A stretch of DNA of 64,000 nt from 2-02-FULL-55-14 sp964534125 (GCA_964534125.1 CAZHOJ010000004.1:186001-250000); one strand, 5' to 3'; numbered from the stretch's first letter, positions 1-8,113 are shown. Notes: generated by a model from the letters alone, not told the origin. Translations and numbers: made by a program.

Positions 1-106
1 CGTCACCGGCGCGGGACGGCTCCTCATCCGGAACATCGCCATGTGCTTCGACGCTTACATGAACAAGTTCAGCAAGGAGGAGAAGGTTTTCTCGAAAACG
101 GTATAG
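1..106 (+). CDS. 3' end of an unidentified gene (cut by window edge)
   Basis: An open frame (codons from base 2) runs in from the left edge and stops at TAG 104-106, giving the last 34 residues of a protein; the tail contains RNIAMCFDAYM. A hairpin terminator follows about 30 bases later, which supports this being a real gene end. The tail is too short for me to name a family. Confidence 0.5.
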   Translation, partial: VTGAGRLLIRNIAMCFDAYMNKFSKEEKVFSKTV

Positions 107-135
107 TCCTCCCGGAACATCAGAAGTGAGAACGG

Positions 136-157
136 ACGGCCCCACTGGGGCCGTTTT
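136..157 (+). terminator. Rho-independent terminator
   Basis: An 8-bp perfect stem (ACGGCCCC 136-143 / GGGGCCGT 147-154) with a 3-base loop is followed by a short T run (154-157). It lies just after the truncated gene at the left edge and before the maeB promoter region. Confidence 0.75.
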
Positions 158-228
158 GTATGTTTGGGAGGATTATTCTTTCTGACCATCGCCGATGCCC
201 GAAATAACCCGTAGAGGGGACAACGCAA

Positions 229-244
229 TGGCACAAGTACTGCT
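229..244 (+). promoter_or_regulatory. Candidate sigma54 (-24/-12) promoter for maeB
   Basis: TGGCACA-AGTA-CTGCT matches the sigma54 consensus TGGCACR-N4-TTGCW with one mismatch; the GG (230-231) and GC (242-243) dinucleotides have the required 10-base spacing. Predicted start of transcription is near 255, about 42 bases ahead of the maeB ATG. A TGAGAAC motif (127-133, TTCTCA core on the other strand) lies about 125 bases upstream of that start. This is the best GC-containing match in the window together with the one at 14046. Confidence 0.6.
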
Positions 245-296
245 ATAACGAACCTGTGCCATTTCACTGAAGAAACACAGACACCGAGACATTGTC

Positions 297-2582
297 ATGA
301 TTAAGAAACAAGATGCACTCGATTACCATTCGATGGGACGCCCCGGCAAGATAGAGGTCATCTCATCCAAGCCGTTCAAGACCCAGAGGGACCTGTCGCT
401 GGCCTACACACCCGGTGTAGCCGAGCCATGCCTGGAGATCGCCTCCCGGCCGGATGACGCATATCGCTATACATCCAAAGGAAATCTCGTGGCCGTCGTA
501 TCGAACGGAACAGCTGTGCTGGGCCTCGGGAACATCGGAGCCCTGGCCAGCAAGCCGGTCATGGAGGGGAAGGGGATATTGTTCAAGCGTTTCGCTGATA
601 TCGATGTGTATGACATCGAGCTGAACACGATGGACCCCGAAGAGGTCATCAAAGCAGTGCAGCTCCTTGAACCCACGTTCGGCGGCATCAACCTGGAGGA
701 CATCAAGGCCCCGGAGTGCTTCATGATCGAGGAGCGGCTGAAGGAGATGCTCGACATCCCGGTGTTCCATGACGATCAGCATGGCACCGCCATCATCAGC
801 GGTGCCGCGCTCCTGAACGCGCTGGAAGTGGTCGGCAAGAAGGCGGATGCGGTCAGGGTCGTCTTCTCTGGTGCGGGGGCGGCCGGCATCGCCTGCGCGA
901 AGCACTACGAAGCGCTCGGAGTGAAGCGGGAGAACATGATGCTCGTGGATACGAAAGGCGTTGTGTACAAAGGCCGCAAAGAGGGGATGAATCCCTACAA
1001 AGAGTACTTCGCCGTCGAAACGAAGGCGCGGACACTCGCCGACGCCATGAAAGGAGCAGACGTGTTCTGCGGGGTTTCTGTGAAGGATATTCTGACGCAG
1101 GACATGGTGCGCTCGATGGCCCCGAAGCCGATCGTCTTCGCAATGGCGAATCCGGACCCGGAAATTACGTATGACGCCGCCAAAGCGGCCAGGTCCGACA
1201 TCATCATGGCAACCGGCCGGTCCGACTATCCGAATCAGGTCAACAATGTGCTCGGCTTCCCCTTCATCTTCCGTGGGGCGCTGGACGTACGGGCGCGTGG
1301 CATCACCAATGAGATGAAGATCGCCGCAACGATGGCCCTCTCAAAGCTCGCAAAGGAGGATGTCCCGGATTCTGTCATCAAGGCTTACGGGGGAGACCCG
1401 ATCCATTTCGGCCCGGACTACATTATCCCGAAGCCGTTCGATCCGCGAGTCCTTACCTGGGTCGCTCCCGCAGTTGCCAGGGCTGCGATGGAATCGGGTG
1501 TGGCGAGGAAACCGATCGCTGATTTCACGGAGTACACCGATGGACTCGAGGCGCGCCTCGGAAAATCGCGGGAGATCATGCGGTTCTTCATTCATAAGGC
1601 GCAGAGCAATCCCAAGCGCATCGTGTTCCCGGAAGGCGAGGAAGACCGTATTCTTCGCGCGGCGGACATCCTCCAGGATGAAGGAATTGCCAGCCCCGTC
1701 CTTCTCGGAAGCCGTACGTATATCAGCCAGCGAATCAAAGAACTGGGCCTGGGCCTGGAGAATGTACAGATCATCAATCCCAGCAAGTCGCCCCGATACG
1801 AGGAGTACGTTGCCGCGTACTATGCAAAGCGTCAGCGGAAAGGCATCACCAGGCAGGAGGCTGTCCGGCGGTTGCGGACGAACCACCTCTATGGGATGAT
1901 GATGGTCGATATGGACGACGCTGATGGGCTCATCTCAGGACTTACCCAGCAATATCCGGAGACCATCCGTCCGGCCCTGCGGATCATCGGAAAACAGCCG
2001 GGAGCCAACATCATCGCCGGCATGTACATGCTGGTCTTCGAGAACCAGACCATCTTCATCGCTGATGCCACCGTGAATATCGAGCCGACGGCAGAGCAGC
2101 TGGCTGAGATAGCCATCCTGACGGCGCAACATGTCACGGAGTTCCACATCTCACCGAGGGTCGCGATGCTGTCGTTCAGCAATTTTGGCAGCACGCAGCA
2201 TCCCCTCGTCCACAAGGTCCAGAAGGCGACGGAGATCGTACGACAGCGGGCTCCGGGTTTGATGATCGATGGCGAGATGATGGCCGACACTGCGGTCAGC
2301 CCCGAGATCATGAAAGAGCTATTCCCCTTCTCCAAGGTCACCGCCCCGGCGAACGTCCTGATATGTCCCGACCTGACATCGGCGAACATCGCCTATAAGC
2401 TTCTGGCGAAGCTGGGTGGTGCTGTTGCCATCGGGCCCATCCTTCTTGGCATTCGGAAGCCCGTCTATCTGATCGCTCCGGGTGTGGAGGTGGATGAGAT
2501 CGTCAACGTTGCAGCGATGGCGGTGGTCGAGGCGCAGAAAACGCATGACAAAAAGAGCTACTTCTCTCAGCCTGTAGTCTGA
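297..2582 (+). CDS. maeB: NADP-dependent malic enzyme with phosphotransacetylase-like C-terminal domain
   Basis: At 761 residues this has the usual MaeB length. Residues 1 to about 410 are the malic enzyme, which decarboxylates malate to pyruvate with reduction of NAD(P): the catalytic Tyr region LAYTPGVAEP (about 35-45), the SKPVMEGKG lysine region (about 85-95) and a dinucleotide-binding FSGAGAAGIA (about 190). Residues from about 430 to the end are a phosphotransacetylase-like domain starting QSNPKRIVFPEGEEDRI. In MaeB proteins this domain is usually regulatory rather than an active acetyltransferase (family knowledge). The gene appears to be transcribed alone from the sigma54-like site at 229 and is followed by a 311-base non-coding stretch. 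Confidence 0.93.
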   Translation: MIKKQDALDYHSMGRPGKIEVISSKPFKTQRDLSLAYTPGVAEPCLEIASRPDDAYRYTSKGNLVAVVSNGTAVLGLGNIGALASKPVMEGKGILFKRFADIDVYDIELNTMDPEEVIKAVQLLEPTFGGINLEDIKAPECFMIEERLKEMLDIPVFHDDQHGTAIISGAALLNALEVVGKKADAVRVVFSGAGAAGIACAKHYEALGVKRENMMLVDTKGVVYKGRKEGMNPYKEYFAVETKARTLADAMKGADVFCGVSVKDILTQDMVRSMAPKPIVFAMANPDPEITYDAAKAARSDIIMATGRSDYPNQVNNVLGFPFIFRGALDVRARGITNEMKIAATMALSKLAKEDVPDSVIKAYGGDPIHFGPDYIIPKPFDPRVLTWVAPAVARAAMESGVARKPIADFTEYTDGLEARLGKSREIMRFFIHKAQSNPKRIVFPEGEEDRILRAADILQDEGIASPVLLGSRTYISQRIKELGLGLENVQIINPSKSPRYEEYVAAYYAKRQRKGITRQEAVRRLRTNHLYGMMMVDMDDADGLISGLTQQYPETIRPALRIIGKQPGANIIAGMYMLVFENQTIFIADATVNIEPTAEQLAEIAILTAQHVTEFHISPRVAMLSFSNFGSTQHPLVHKVQKATEIVRQRAPGLMIDGEMMADTAVSPEIMKELFPFSKVTAPANVLICPDLTSANIAYKLLAKLGGAVAIGPILLGIRKPVYLIAPGVEVDEIVNVAAMAVVEAQKTHDKKSYFSQPVV

Positions 2583-2614
2583 GGGGGAACGTGCTTTGTT
2601 TATAAAGACAACAG

Positions 2615-2684
2615 GGAGCGTTGAAAATTGATACAATTCAAAACGTCAACATCTATAGTATTGTGACGCAATTTTCGACGCTCC
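2615..2684 (+). repeat. Imperfect inverted repeat / large hairpin
   Basis: GGAGCGTTGAAAATTG (2615-2630) pairs with CAATTTTCGACGCTCC (2669-2684), 15 of 16 positions. An inner 5-bp pair, CGTCA (2644-2648) and TGACG (2664-2668), lies inside it. Either a structured leader/terminator of maeB or a protein-binding region. Confidence 0.55.
2628..2641 (+). promoter_or_regulatory. Possible Crp/FNR-family binding site
   Basis: TTGAT-ACAA-TTCAA matches 9 of 10 positions of the FNR consensus TTGAT-N4-ATCAA. It sits inside the inverted repeat, about 210 bases upstream of the predicted sigma54-type start of the HybAB-like operon. A single site of this kind can arise by chance. Confidence 0.3.
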
Positions 2685-2812
2685 TCCTACTTTTATATTG
2701 AATTCTTCAACACTACACGTAACGCTCCTCAACAGTGTCAAAAGCGACAGTCGCAACACGTTGTTCCCAAATGAGTTACAGGCACGGTTCACGGGCTTCC
2801 CGCTCTCTATGC

Positions 2813-2828
2813 TGGCATGTTTCTTTCA
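2813..2828 (+). promoter_or_regulatory. Weak candidate sigma54 promoter for the HybAB-like operon
   Basis: TGGCATG-TTTC-TTTCA keeps the -24 TGGCAYG and the correct spacing, but the -12 GC is TC, which normally weakens sigma54 binding strongly. The predicted transcription start would be near 2839, with the first ATG at 2895. A palindrome GCGACAGTCGC lies about 90 bases upstream of that start. No TTCTCA motif is seen here. Confidence 0.3.
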
Positions 2829-2894
2829 ATATAGAACGGCACAAGGATCACTGCACTGTGACCTTCTGAACCCGTAGAACCAAAGGAGAACGTC

Positions 2895-3560
2895 ATGACT
2901 GCTATTCTGGTTGTCGCAACAATCCTCTTTTTCGTTGGGCTTGATTGGGCCGTTCGTCGTGTCAGAAAATCTGAACCTGTTCCAGTGCCCTCTGTCCGGG
3001 AGCCAGTGCTTCCGGTCCGGATCCCCGAAGGGATCTTCTTCGCCCGCAACCACACATGGATGAACCTCTTCCCATCGGGGAAGGTCAGAATGGGCATCGA
3101 CGATTTTGTCGGCCGCCTGCTCGACCATCCGTCGCTCATGTTCCTGAAGGGAACGGGGGACACCATCAGCCGTGGCGAGCCGATCCTCAGGCTCAAGCAG
3201 AACGGGCACTCGCTCACGATCAATTCCCCGCTGAGCGGCACCATTGTGTCCCGGAACGATGACCTCAACAAGCATCCCGAGAAGATGAAGGAAATGCTGT
3301 TCTCGGACGGATGGGCGTACACAATCCAGCCGACCAAGACCACAGAGCTCCGAAGCAGCATTTTCGGGGTGGAGACAAAAGAGTGGATCCGACAGGAATT
3401 CGCACGGCTTCGCGACGTTCTGGCCGGCCTGAAGCTTCCCGACAATGCTGCCCCCGTACTGTTGCAGGACGGCGGACTTCCCGTTGCCGGATTCATGCGC
3501 GAGGCATCGGACGATCTGTGGCAGGCCATCGAGAAGGAATTCCTCACCGACACAAACTAA
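2895..3560 (+). CDS. Membrane-anchored GcvH-fold protein lacking the lipoyl lysine
   Basis: A 221-residue protein. An N-terminal membrane segment (residues 2-20) is followed by a domain that aligns with glycine-cleavage H protein: HTWM (about 53) corresponds to the H-protein EHEW region, and NSPLSGTIVSRND (about 114-126) to the APVSGEIVAVN turn. In true GcvH the lipoylated Lys is eight residues before the Pro of that turn; here that position is Gly and the nearest Lys is three residues further away, so lipoylation is unlikely. It is first in an operon with HybA-like and HybB/NrfD-like subunits, so a structural or redox-accessory role in that membrane complex is inferred rather than glycine cleavage. 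A good ribosome site (AAAGGAG) precedes the ATG. Confidence 0.7.
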   Translation: MTAILVVATILFFVGLDWAVRRVRKSEPVPVPSVREPVLPVRIPEGIFFARNHTWMNLFPSGKVRMGIDDFVGRLLDHPSLMFLKGTGDTISRGEPILRLKQNGHSLTINSPLSGTIVSRNDDLNKHPEKMKEMLFSDGWAYTIQPTKTTELRSSIFGVETKEWIRQEFARLRDVLAGLKLPDNAAPVLLQDGGLPVAGFMREASDDLWQAIEKEFLTDTN

Positions 3561-3569
3561 GGCTGACAC

Positions 3570-4337
3570 ATGAAACCGAAAGCTCTCTTGGTAGATATGA
3601 CGCTGTGTATCGGCTGCAATGCATGCCAGGTCGCATGCAAGGAGGCGAATGGCCTCCCGGATAATGAAGAGACCAGCCTCTCCAACACAGCATACACAGC
3701 ACTGGAAGAACACAACGAGGTCTATGTCCGCAAGATGTGCCAGCATTGTCAGGACCCGACGTGCGTGTCGGTGTGCCCTGTTGGAGCGTTCACGAAGACT
3801 CCTGAGGGCCCGGTGCTCTACGATGAGGAGAAGTGCATTGGCTGCCGGTACTGTATGCAGGCATGCCCGTTCCAGGTGCCGCGGTACGAGTGGGAAAGCA
3901 CCTATCCCCGCGTCCATAAATGCATCTTCTGCGCTCCACGGCTTGCGCAGGGGTTGCAGCCGGCGTGTGCAGAGGCATGCCCGACCGGAGCGACCATATT
4001 CGGCGAGCGGGAGGAGCTCATCCGCATCGCCTATGAGCGTATGGCGGAGAATCCCGACACCTATGTGCCGCGCATCTACGGCCTGAACGAGGTCGGCGGG
4101 ACCTCGGTGCTGTACATCTCGTCGGTACCGTTCGAAGACCTCGGGTTCAAGACGAACCTTCAGCAGAGCGCGTTGCCGGTCCTGACCTGGAACGTGCTGT
4201 CGAAGATCCCCACCATCGTCACCGTCGGCGGCGTGTTCCTCTCGGGGATCTACTGGATCACCAGTCGCCGTGACTACGTCCAGTCGGTCGAGGGGCAGGC
4301 TCATAAGGAAGACCAGGATACAGGAGGTGCGTCATGA
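3570..4337 (+). CDS. HybA/DmsB-like ferredoxin subunit with four [4Fe-4S] motifs and a C-terminal membrane helix
   Basis: A 255-residue electron-transfer subunit of the DmsB/HybA/HmcB class. Four cysteine clusters are visible: CIGCNACQVAC near residue 12, CQHCQDPTCVSVC near 57, CIGCRYCMQAC near 90 and CIFCAPRL...CAEAC near 115-135. A hydrophobic segment near residue 215-232 would anchor it beside the NrfD-type subunit, as in HybA. The stop overlaps the next start by four bases. In known complexes such a subunit links a catalytic subunit to the quinone-reactive membrane protein; no hydrogenase or molybdopterin subunit is encoded nearby, so the partner is unknown. Confidence 0.88.
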   Translation: MKPKALLVDMTLCIGCNACQVACKEANGLPDNEETSLSNTAYTALEEHNEVYVRKMCQHCQDPTCVSVCPVGAFTKTPEGPVLYDEEKCIGCRYCMQACPFQVPRYEWESTYPRVHKCIFCAPRLAQGLQPACAEACPTGATIFGEREELIRIAYERMAENPDTYVPRIYGLNEVGGTSVLYISSVPFEDLGFKTNLQQSALPVLTWNVLSKIPTIVTVGGVFLSGIYWITSRRDYVQSVEGQAHKEDQDTGGAS

Positions 4338-5509
4338 AGGATTTTCTCACGCGCTGGACGTTCTGGAAGGTCGTCGCTGCCATCCTGCTCGCGGCAGCTG
4401 CCTTTTCGACCTTCGTGCGGTTCTTCTATGGCCTGGGCGCTGCAACGAACCTTTCCGACGAGTTTCCGTGGGGGCTCTGGATCGGTTTCGATGTGCTCTG
4501 TGGTGTCGGCCTCGCGGCCGGAGGGTTCACCCTCGCTGCCGTGGTCTATATCTTCAACATCAAACGGTTCGAGCCTATCATTCGCCCGACGATCCTGACG
4601 GCATTCCTCGGATATCTGCTTGTGATCGTCGCCCTGATGTACGACCTCGGGCGGCCGATGCAGATCTGGCATGCCATCATCATGTGGAATCCGCGGTCGG
4701 TGATGTTCGAGGTCGCGTGGTGCGTCATGCTCTATACCACGGTACTCTCGCTCGAATTTGCACCTGTCATCCTGGAGAAGTTCAACCTGACGAAGCCTCT
4801 GAAGCTCCTGAAGCGGATAAGTATAGTGCTGATCATCGCGGGCGTGCTGCTATCCACGCTGCACCAGTCATCGCTGGGCTCGCTCTACCTGATCGTGCCG
4901 GAGAAGCTGTATCCGCTCTGGTATTCGCCGCTTCTGCCGGTCTACTTCTTCGTGTCGGCCATCGCCGTCGGATGCGCGATGGTCATCTTCGAGTCGTCCC
5001 TCAGCTCGCGAGTCTTCAAGCGCGGCCTGGAAATGCATCTTCTCGTCGACCTCGCAAAAGGGTCTGCAGTGATGCTCGCCGTGTTCGCGGTGATGCGCTT
5101 CATGGACCTCAGCGACAGAAAACTGCTCGGCCTGCTGTTCGAACCGCGCTATGAGACCTGGTTCTTCCATGCAGAGCTGTTCATCGGCACGATCATTCCC
5201 ATTGTCATGTTCTCCATGCGGCGTGTCCGGCACTCGGCACGGGGCCTGATGATCGGGTCGCTCCTCGTGATCACCGGTTTCATCCTGAACCGGATGAACA
5301 TCACCGTGACGGGTATGGAGGGATGGGCCGGCGTGACATACATCCCGTCATGGATGGAATTCTCTGTCACGATCGGGATCGTGGTGTTCGGATTTGTCGC
5401 ATTCGCGCTTGCGGCCAAACATTTGCCCATCTTCGTCCATGGCGAGGAAGGGCATCATTCAAAATTCGACCTGCTCTCTGACCTCCAGTCGGTCTCGCGG
5501 GCCGCTTAA
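4334..5509 (+). CDS. HybB/NrfD-family integral membrane subunit
   Basis: A 391-residue polytopic membrane protein with about ten hydrophobic segments, resembling HybB (membrane subunit of hydrogenase 2) and other NrfD/PsrC proteins that exchange electrons with quinones. The N-terminal part (FPWGLWIGFDVLCGVGLAAGG) is typical of the HybB branch. It overlaps the HybA-like gene by four bases, so the pair is probably co-translated. The absence of a catalytic subunit suggests it serves as a quinone module for another donor or acceptor, perhaps the periplasmic multihaem cytochromes encoded downstream (inference). Confidence 0.87.
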   Translation: MKDFLTRWTFWKVVAAILLAAAAFSTFVRFFYGLGAATNLSDEFPWGLWIGFDVLCGVGLAAGGFTLAAVVYIFNIKRFEPIIRPTILTAFLGYLLVIVALMYDLGRPMQIWHAIIMWNPRSVMFEVAWCVMLYTTVLSLEFAPVILEKFNLTKPLKLLKRISIVLIIAGVLLSTLHQSSLGSLYLIVPEKLYPLWYSPLLPVYFFVSAIAVGCAMVIFESSLSSRVFKRGLEMHLLVDLAKGSAVMLAVFAVMRFMDLSDRKLLGLLFEPRYETWFFHAELFIGTIIPIVMFSMRRVRHSARGLMIGSLLVITGFILNRMNITVTGMEGWAGVTYIPSWMEFSVTIGIVVFGFVAFALAAKHLPIFVHGEEGHHSKFDLLSDLQSVSRAA

Positions 5510-5526
5510 TGAGGGAGGGTACAGAC

Positions 5527-6264
5527 ATGGGATCGTCGTCATCGTATCCCGTTTCACCCCCCGAACAACGCTGTGTATGGATGTCGGCAGGTCTCCTGAC
5601 GTACCAGCTGTGCGACAGGGACTTCGATTGTGCCAACTGCCCGCTCGACAGGGCGATGCGGAATATGGTGAAGGAGGGCGAGCAGGGCGATGGGCACAGG
5701 ATCCCGCTGCGTGTGGACCCGTTGCGAATGGGACGCTACTACACGCAGGAGCATTGCTGGATATCCATCCGGTCTGCCGACACCGTCCGTATCGGGCTGG
5801 ACCCGAACCTTGCCGAACGATGCAAAGGCCTCATCGGGATCTCCCTCCCAACGGTCGGAAGAGAGGTCCTCGCCAGGAACCCTGTGGTATGGATCAGGTT
5901 CGTGCAGGGCATGATCCCTGTCCGGCTGCCGCTGGACATACGGGTCATCGGTGTCAACCGGCACGTGAGCGAAGATCCGGTCCTGGTCGTCAATGACCCG
6001 TACGATGCTGGGTGGTTGCTCGAAGCACGGATCGACAGGGACCAGCTTGAAGCATGCAGGCTGATGACATCCTGGATGGCAGAGAAGAGCTACAGCCACG
6101 ATGAACAACAGTTCTTGTCTCAGGTGCGGGATGCCGGTAGCATGGTCCCGAAACAGATCGGGGTGACCGCATATGATGGAGGGGCGCCTGTGCGCGACCT
6201 TCCGGGTGTGCTCGGGAGCGGTCACTACTGCACACTCGTAAGTCAGGTCTACTGTAAGACCTGA
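5527..6264 (+). CDS. Cysteine-rich GcvH-fold protein lacking the lipoyl lysine
   Basis: With the start at 5527 (preceded by GGGAGGG at 5514-5520) the product has 245 residues; an ATG at 5509 that overlaps the previous stop is the alternative. The N-terminus has a C-X12-C-X5-C-X2-C set (Cys16, 29, 35, 38) able to hold a metal or Fe-S centre. The middle aligns with GcvH: HCWISI, VRIGLD, LPTVG and, near the end of the domain, NDPYDAGWLLEARI, which matches the NxxPYGxGW signature. The residue equivalent to the lipoyl Lys is Gln, and no Lys is near. It is the last gene of the HybAB-like operon. Function is not known; a redox-accessory role is inferred from context. Confidence 0.7.
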   Translation: MGSSSSYPVSPPEQRCVWMSAGLLTYQLCDRDFDCANCPLDRAMRNMVKEGEQGDGHRIPLRVDPLRMGRYYTQEHCWISIRSADTVRIGLDPNLAERCKGLIGISLPTVGREVLARNPVVWIRFVQGMIPVRLPLDIRVIGVNRHVSEDPVLVVNDPYDAGWLLEARIDRDQLEACRLMTSWMAEKSYSHDEQQFLSQVRDAGSMVPKQIGVTAYDGGAPVRDLPGVLGSGHYCTLVSQVYCKT

Positions 6265-6301
6265 GCTCGGGGTGACGGAGATTCACTTCTCATAGTTGAA
6301 G

Positions 6302-6404
6302 AGGTCCTTTCGTCCTTTGGACGGTTCGGGAGAATGGTTCCGTCTCAATTCTCAGAATCGGGGCTAAAGGACGGAAGGACCTGCTGAAAACGTCAGCAAC
6401 CTGC
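6302..6404 (+). repeat. Structured inverted repeat upstream of the haem-c sensor kinase
   Basis: AGGTCCTTTCGTCCTTT (6302-6318) pairs with AAAGGACGGAAGGACCT (6366-6382), 16 of 17 positions. Inside lies a smaller GACGG...CCGTC pair, and just downstream a further hairpin GCTGA-AAACG-TCAGC. There is no T run, so it is not an ordinary terminator. It lies upstream of the candidate sigma54 promoter at 6436, between the HybAB-like operon and the kinase gene, and overlaps the ATTCTCAG box. Confidence 0.55.
6348..6358. promoter_or_regulatory. Candidate activator box upstream of the kinase promoter
   Basis: ATTCTCAGAAT is an odd palindrome (ATTCT-C-AGAAT). It sits about 110 bases upstream of the transcription start predicted from the site at 6436, the usual distance for an NtrC-type enhancer. 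The same ATTCTCA core occurs upstream of the sigma54-like sites at 10246 and 14046. Confidence 0.35.
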
Positions 6405-6435
6405 CCTCCTTTCTCTATTCTGCGATGTTGGAAAA

Positions 6436-6451
6436 TGGCACATTTTCTGTG
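6436..6451 (+). promoter_or_regulatory. Candidate sigma54 promoter for the haem-c kinase/regulator pair
   Basis: TGGCACA-TTTT-CTGTG matches the -24 element perfectly and has correct spacing, but the -12 GC is GT. The predicted start near 6462 would fall just before the AAGGAG ribosome site (6469-6474) of the kinase gene. If real, the pair is autoregulated. Confidence 0.35.
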
Positions 6452-6478
6452 CTCTCTCCTGACGCCCAAGGAGTTCTG

Positions 6479-8113
6479 ATGCGTCATTTCTCATCCCTGA
6501 AAATTCGGCTTCTCGCTGGATCATCGGTTTTTCTCGTGCTCCTTCTGGGGGCCTATGCCTCATATGCCATCTGGCACCATGAGTATCACCTTATGACCCA
6601 GGTGCGCGAATCCGCCGACCGTATCTCCGAGTTTATCAAGTCCAGCACGCACTACAGCATGCTCCTCAACCGTAAGGAGGATGTGTACGCCGCAATGGAG
6701 ACGATGGGCACTCAGGCGGGGGTCGAAGGCCTGCGGATCTACAACAAGCGGGGGGTCATCACTTTCTCCACCAACAAGGAAGAGCAGGGTCAGTCGGCAG
6801 ATCTGAAGGCCGAGGCATGCATTGCCTGTCACGCGGCGGACGAACCGCTCTCCTCTCTCCCCAGCAGCAATCGCATCCGTATCTACACAGGACCGAAAGG
6901 ACGCATCCTCGGACTGATCAATCCGATAAGGAACGAAGCAAGCTGTGCTGCGCCGGAATGTCACGAGCCACCGTCCGAGAAGACCATCCTCGGCGTGCTG
7001 GACGTGCGGATGTCCCTGTCCCGGATCGACGAAGAGATGGCGACGGAGCGCATGTTGCTCGTCCTGTATGCCATTCTTGTCGTGGTAGTGATGATCGCTC
7101 TTGCATGGTGGTTCCTCCGCAAAACCGTCCTGACTCCCGTCGATGCTCTCATGGAGGGGACACGCCAGCTCTCGGCCGGGAATCTGGACCACCTCGTCGA
7201 CATCGACTCGCCGACGGAACTGGGCGAGCTCGCCGAGAGCTTCAATTCGATGACGGGGGCGATCCGAAGTGCCCAGGAGAAGGTGCAGGAATGGTCCGAG
7301 ACCCTCGAGAAGCGTGTCGAGGAGAAGTCGCAGGAGCTCACTGCCATCCATGACAGCATTGCTCAGGTCGAGAAGATGGCCTCCCTTGGACGTCTGTCGG
7401 CGACGGTCGCGCACGAGCTGAACAACCCCCTCGAAGCGATCCTGACATATGCGAAGCTCCTTCGCCGTCAGCTCATAAAGAAAGAAGCCCTTCCCGGCAG
7501 CGCAGAATGGGTCGAGGAGCTGGATATCATCATCCGTGAGACGCAGCGATGCGGCGACATCGTCAAGAACCTCCTCCTCTTCTCGAAAAAGGAGAGCGGC
7601 GAGTTCGTATTCGAGACGGTGGATGCGGTCCTCGAGCGCGCCTACAGGCTGATGAAGCACCACCTGGAGATGCGGAACATCCGGTATGAACAGCATCTGC
7701 CGAAGGACCCGACGCATATGCTGTGCGATCCGCAGCAGGTCCAGCAGGCGCTCGTGGCCTTGTACGTGAATGCCGCCGATGCTATGGCTGACGGAGGGAC
7801 GCTCTGGGTCACCGCCAGCACAGATCCCGGGCAGGGACACGTGGTCCTCGCCGTCGCGGATTCCGGGGCCGGCATTCGTGAGGAGGACCTGCCGCATGTC
7901 TTCGAGCCGTTCTTCACGACCAAGGTGGCCAGGCAGGGGGTCGGACTCGGCCTTTCTGTTGTGTATGGCATCATGCAGCGGCATAGCGGTACCGTGACCG
8001 TCGAATCACAACCCGGAGCGGGGACAACATTTCGTCTGTCGTTCCCGATGGCGCACGGGGAATCTCACAGGAACGAAATCGGGGAACGGGAAAAGGAAGC
8101 AGGTGCACCATGA
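6479..8113 (+). CDS. Membrane sensor histidine kinase with two c-type haem motifs in its sensor domain
   Basis: A start at 6479 (AAGGAG seven bases before) gives 544 residues and puts a membrane helix at residues 11-30; the upstream in-frame ATG at 6425 lies before the predicted promoter. The periplasmic sensor carries CIACH (114-118) and an unusual CAAPECH (156-162, CX4CH). A second membrane helix (about 190-211), a HAMP region, the HisKA motif VAHELNNPLE and an HATPase domain (DSGAGIREEDLPHVFEPFFTTK, GLGLSV) follow. It probably senses redox state or a haem ligand and phosphorylates the sigma54 regulator whose gene overlaps it by four bases. Ligand and targets are inference. Confidence 0.88.
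   Translation: MRHFSSLKIRLLAGSSVFLVLLLGAYASYAIWHHEYHLMTQVRESADRISEFIKSSTHYSMLLNRKEDVYAAMETMGTQAGVEGLRIYNKRGVITFSTNKEEQGQSADLKAEACIACHAADEPLSSLPSSNRIRIYTGPKGRILGLINPIRNEASCAAPECHEPPSEKTILGVLDVRMSLSRIDEEMATERMLLVLYAILVVVVMIALAWWFLRKTVLTPVDALMEGTRQLSAGNLDHLVDIDSPTELGELAESFNSMTGAIRSAQEKVQEWSETLEKRVEEKSQELTAIHDSIAQVEKMASLGRLSATVAHELNNPLEAILTYAKLLRRQLIKKEALPGSAEWVEELDIIIRETQRCGDIVKNLLLFSKKESGEFVFETVDAVLERAYRLMKHHLEMRNIRYEQHLPKDPTHMLCDPQQVQQALVALYVNAADAMADGGTLWVTASTDPGQGHVVLAVADSGAGIREEDLPHVFEPFFTTKVARQGVGLGLSVVYGIMQRHSGTVTVESQPGAGTTFRLSFPMAHGESHRNEIGEREKEAGAP

Larger units (their letters stand above)
2583..2894 (+). other. Non-coding stretch between maeB and the HybAB-like operon
   Basis: No convincing gene. 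The stretch is AT-rich compared with its surroundings. It holds an imperfect inverted repeat (2615-2684) overlapping a Crp/FNR-like TTGAT-N4-TTCAA site (2628-2641), a palindrome GCGACAGTCGC (2744-2754), and a near-match to a sigma54 promoter (2813-2828). It therefore looks like a regulated promoter region for the operon starting at 2895. Confidence 0.6.

Noticed and set aside
2826..4304. Long open frame on the minus strand (492 codons) opposite the H-like and HybA-like genes
   Set aside because: It has no recognisable motifs and lies opposite clear protein families in the other strand; long antisense frames are expected in GC-rich coding DNA. The same holds for the minus-strand frames near 51952-53220 and 19538-20689.
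3570..5509. A NiFe hydrogenase operon
   Set aside because: HybA-like and HybB-like subunits are present, but no large or small hydrogenase subunit or maturation gene is in the window.
2895..6264. A glycine cleavage system
   Set aside because: The two H-like proteins lack the lipoyl lysine and no gcvT or gcvP is present.
6425..6478. An earlier ATG for the sensor kinase
   Set aside because: It lies before the sigma54-like site, has no ribosome site and would put 18 extra polar residues before the membrane helix; ATG 6479 has AAGGAG.
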